64,000 nucleotides of DNA from Desulfitobacterium chlororespirans DSM 11544 (GTDB taxonomy: Bacteria > Bacillota > Desulfitobacteriia > Desulfitobacteriales > Desulfitobacteriaceae): NCBI RefSeq assembly GCF_900143285.1, contig NZ_FRDN01000003.1:496001-560000 (forward strand). The letters are read 5' to 3'. Both the position numbers and the translations under genes were made by a program. Position 1 is the stretch's first letter. Each line of letters opens with the position of its first letter. The notes under the pieces are model-generated. The model was not told the origin of the DNA. It saw only the letters and a list, made by a program, of their open reading frames with translations, and made no database searches. Shown in pieces: positions 62,360 to 64,000 of this stretch.

Positions 62360-64000
62360 ATGCCCAAGAGAGAAGATATTAAGAAGATAATGATCATCGG
62401 TTCCGGCCCCATCGTCATCGGGCAGGCTGCCGAATTTGACTATTCAGGGACCCAGGCCTGCAAAGCCCTCAAAAATCTGGGTTATGAAGTGGTGTTGGTG
62501 AACTCCAATCCCGCCACCATTATGACGGACGCCGGTACCGCCGACGCCACCTACATCGAGCCTCTCAATGTCCAGAGAATCACCGAGATCATCGAGAAAG
62601 AACGCCCCGATGCCCTCCTGCCTAATTTAGGGGGACAATCCGGGCTTAATCTGAGTTCCGAGCTGGCCAAAGCAGGGGTTCTCGATCACTATGGCGTGAA
62701 AGTCATCGGGGTACAGCTGGATGCCATCGAGCGTGGGGAAGACCGCATCGCCTTCAAAGAAACCATGGAACGCCTGGGTATTGACATGCCCCAAAGCAGC
62801 CCCGCTTATACCGTGGAAGAAGCCGAGAGAATCGCCCAGGAGCTGGGCTATCCTGTGGTGATCCGCCCCGCCTATACCTTGGGAGGCACCGGAGGCGGCC
62901 TGGTCTACAACGTAGAGGAATTAAGAACCATCGTGAACCGGGGCATCTCGGCCAGCATGATCGGGCAGGTTCTTGTCGAAGAATCCGTCCTGGGCTGGGA
63001 AGAGCTGGAACTGGAAGTGGTCCGGGACTCCAAAAATCAAATGATCACCGTCTGCTTTATTGAAAACATCGATGCCATTGGCGTCCATACCGGGGATTCC
63101 TTTTGCAGCGCTCCCATGCTGACCATCTCTCAGGATCTTCAGAAGAGACTTCAGAAGTACGCTTACTCCATCGTGGAAGCCATCGAAGTCATCGGCGGAA
63201 CCAATGTGCAATTCGCCCATGATCCCAAGACAGACCGGGTGGTGATCATCGAGATCAACCCCCGTACCTCCCGCTCCTCCGCCCTGGCTTCCAAAGCCAC
63301 CGGGTTCCCCATTGCCCTGATCTCTTCCCTGCTGGCCGCCGGTCTGACCCTGGATGAAATCCCCTACTGGCGGGAAGGAACCCTGGATAAATATACTCCC
63401 TGGGGTGACTATGTAGTGATCAAGTTCGCCCGCTGGGCCTTTGAAAAGTTCAAGGGTGTGGAAGACAAACTGGGGACCCAGATGCGGGCCGTAGGTGAAG
63501 TCATGAGCATCGGCAAAAACTATAAAGAGGCCTTCCAAAAAGCCATTCGCTCTCTGGAAATAGGCCGTTACGGCTTAGGCTTTGCCAAAGATTTTAATGC
63601 CAAGACCCTTCCCGAGCTTCTGGAGCTGTTGAAGACCCCCACCAGTGAACGGCATTTTATGATGTACGAGGCCCTCCGCCAAGGGGCTGACCCGGCGGAT
63701 CTTGCCGCCATCACCTATGTTAAGACCTGGTTTATTGAGCAGATGAAGGAACTGGTGGACCTGGAAGAAAAGATCCTGAAGCATCAGGGCCGGGAACTCC
63801 CCGCCGAACTCCTGATTCAAGCCAAAAAGGACGGTTTTGCCGACCGCTATCTGGCGCAGCTCTTAGCCAGCTCGGAAACCGAAGTCCGCCGGCAGCGCCT
63901 CGGACTGGGGTTGACCCAGGCCTGGGATGCCGTTCCTGTAAGCGGAGTTAACAACGCCGCCTATTATTACTCCACCTATAATGCCCCGGACAAGGTCACC
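62360..64000 (+). CDS. carB: Carbamoyl-phosphate synthase large subunit (3' end outside window)
   Basis: The frame runs for 547 codons to the window end. It begins with MPKREDIKKIMIIGSGPIVI, the usual CarB start, and has the ATP-grasp loops RPAYTLGGTGGGLVYN and EINPRTSRSSALASKATGFP. The large subunit makes carbamoyl phosphate from bicarbonate, ammonia and two ATP for arginine and pyrimidine synthesis. No carA is directly upstream, though the usual order is carA-carB. Hence it may be a standalone or second copy. AAGGAG is 12 bases before the ATG, somewhat far; a TTG at 62351 is closer. Confidence 0.93.
   Translation, partial: MPKREDIKKIMIIGSGPIVIGQAAEFDYSGTQACKALKNLGYEVVLVNSNPATIMTDAGTADATYIEPLNVQRITEIIEKERPDALLPNLGGQSGLNLSSELAKAGVLDHYGVKVIGVQLDAIERGEDRIAFKETMERLGIDMPQSSPAYTVEEAERIAQELGYPVVIRPAYTLGGTGGGLVYNVEELRTIVNRGISASMIGQVLVEESVLGWEELELEVVRDSKNQMITVCFIENIDAIGVHTGDSFCSAPMLTISQDLQKRLQKYAYSIVEAIEVIGGTNVQFAHDPKTDRVVIIEINPRTSRSSALASKATGFPIALISSLLAAGLTLDEIPYWREGTLDKYTPWGDYVVIKFARWAFEKFKGVEDKLGTQMRAVGEVMSIGKNYKEAFQKAIRSLEIGRYGLGFAKDFNAKTLPELLELLKTPTSERHFMMYEALRQGADPADLAAITYVKTWFIEQMKELVDLEEKILKHQGRELPAELLIQAKKDGFADRYLAQLLASSETEVRRQRLGLGLTQAWDAVPVSGVNNAAYYYSTYNAPDKVT

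Overview
The window looks like a chromosomal segment of a Gram-positive anaerobe of the Clostridia/Peptococcaceae type, most probably Desulfitobacterium or a close relative. The reasons are the Firmicute-specific order sigH-rpmG-secE-nusG-rplKAJL next to radA, clpC, mcsB, mcsA and ctsR, a Cys T-box leader, canonical SigA promoters and strong AGGAGG ribosome binding sites. Rubrerythrin, 2-oxoacid:ferredoxin oxidoreductase, a CRP/FNR-type regulator and many redox and organic-acid genes point to anaerobic life. The genus is inferred from gene order and protein style; no search was run.

Layout. 1-5.5 kb: a truncated Cache/HAMP sensor (minus), then a two-gene signalling operon made of a very large hybrid histidine kinase and a response regulator with a BTAD-type output. 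5.6-26.7 kb (almost all minus): a housekeeping superoperon region. Read in the direction of transcription it holds ctsR-mcsA-mcsB-clpC (tandem CtsR operators), radA, carD, a PIN/TRAM membrane protein, ispD, ispF, gltX, a Cys T-box, cysE, cysS, mrnC, thyX, rlmB, sigH, tRNA-Tyr and initiator tRNA-Met, rpmG, secE, nusG, rplK, rplA, an L10 leader, rplJ and rplL.

26.9-42 kb: a mosaic of single genes: a tail-anchored protein, universal stress protein, two MFS carriers flanking rubrerythrin, Nudix hydrolase, panB, a class A penicillin-binding protein, a WapI-like protein, a YdcF protein, an alpha/beta hydrolase, a 160-bp MITE-like element, a YgjP-type metalloprotease, nitroreductase, an EF-hand-like protein and a Y-family polymerase.

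42.4-56 kb: an organic-acid block. It has a tripartite tricarboxylate transporter (tctB-tctA-tctC, plus). Facing it is a minus operon iorA-iorB-Mpv17-like-buk-thioredoxin-ptb, followed upstream by a sigma-54 activator with a PrpR-type sensor domain and a glcD-glcF oxidase pair. A textbook -24/-12 promoter and a long palindrome lie between the activator and iorA. Together these genes could oxidise aryl or branched 2-oxoacids to acyl-CoA with reduced ferredoxin and recover ATP through acyl-phosphate.

56.3-64 kb: a CRP/FNR-family regulator broken by a one-base frameshift, a DASS-type anion transporter, a large alkaline-phosphatase-superfamily enzyme, an unrecognised 304-residue protein, and carB, which runs off the right edge. 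No rRNA, CRISPR array, prophage or insertion sequence with a transposase was seen.
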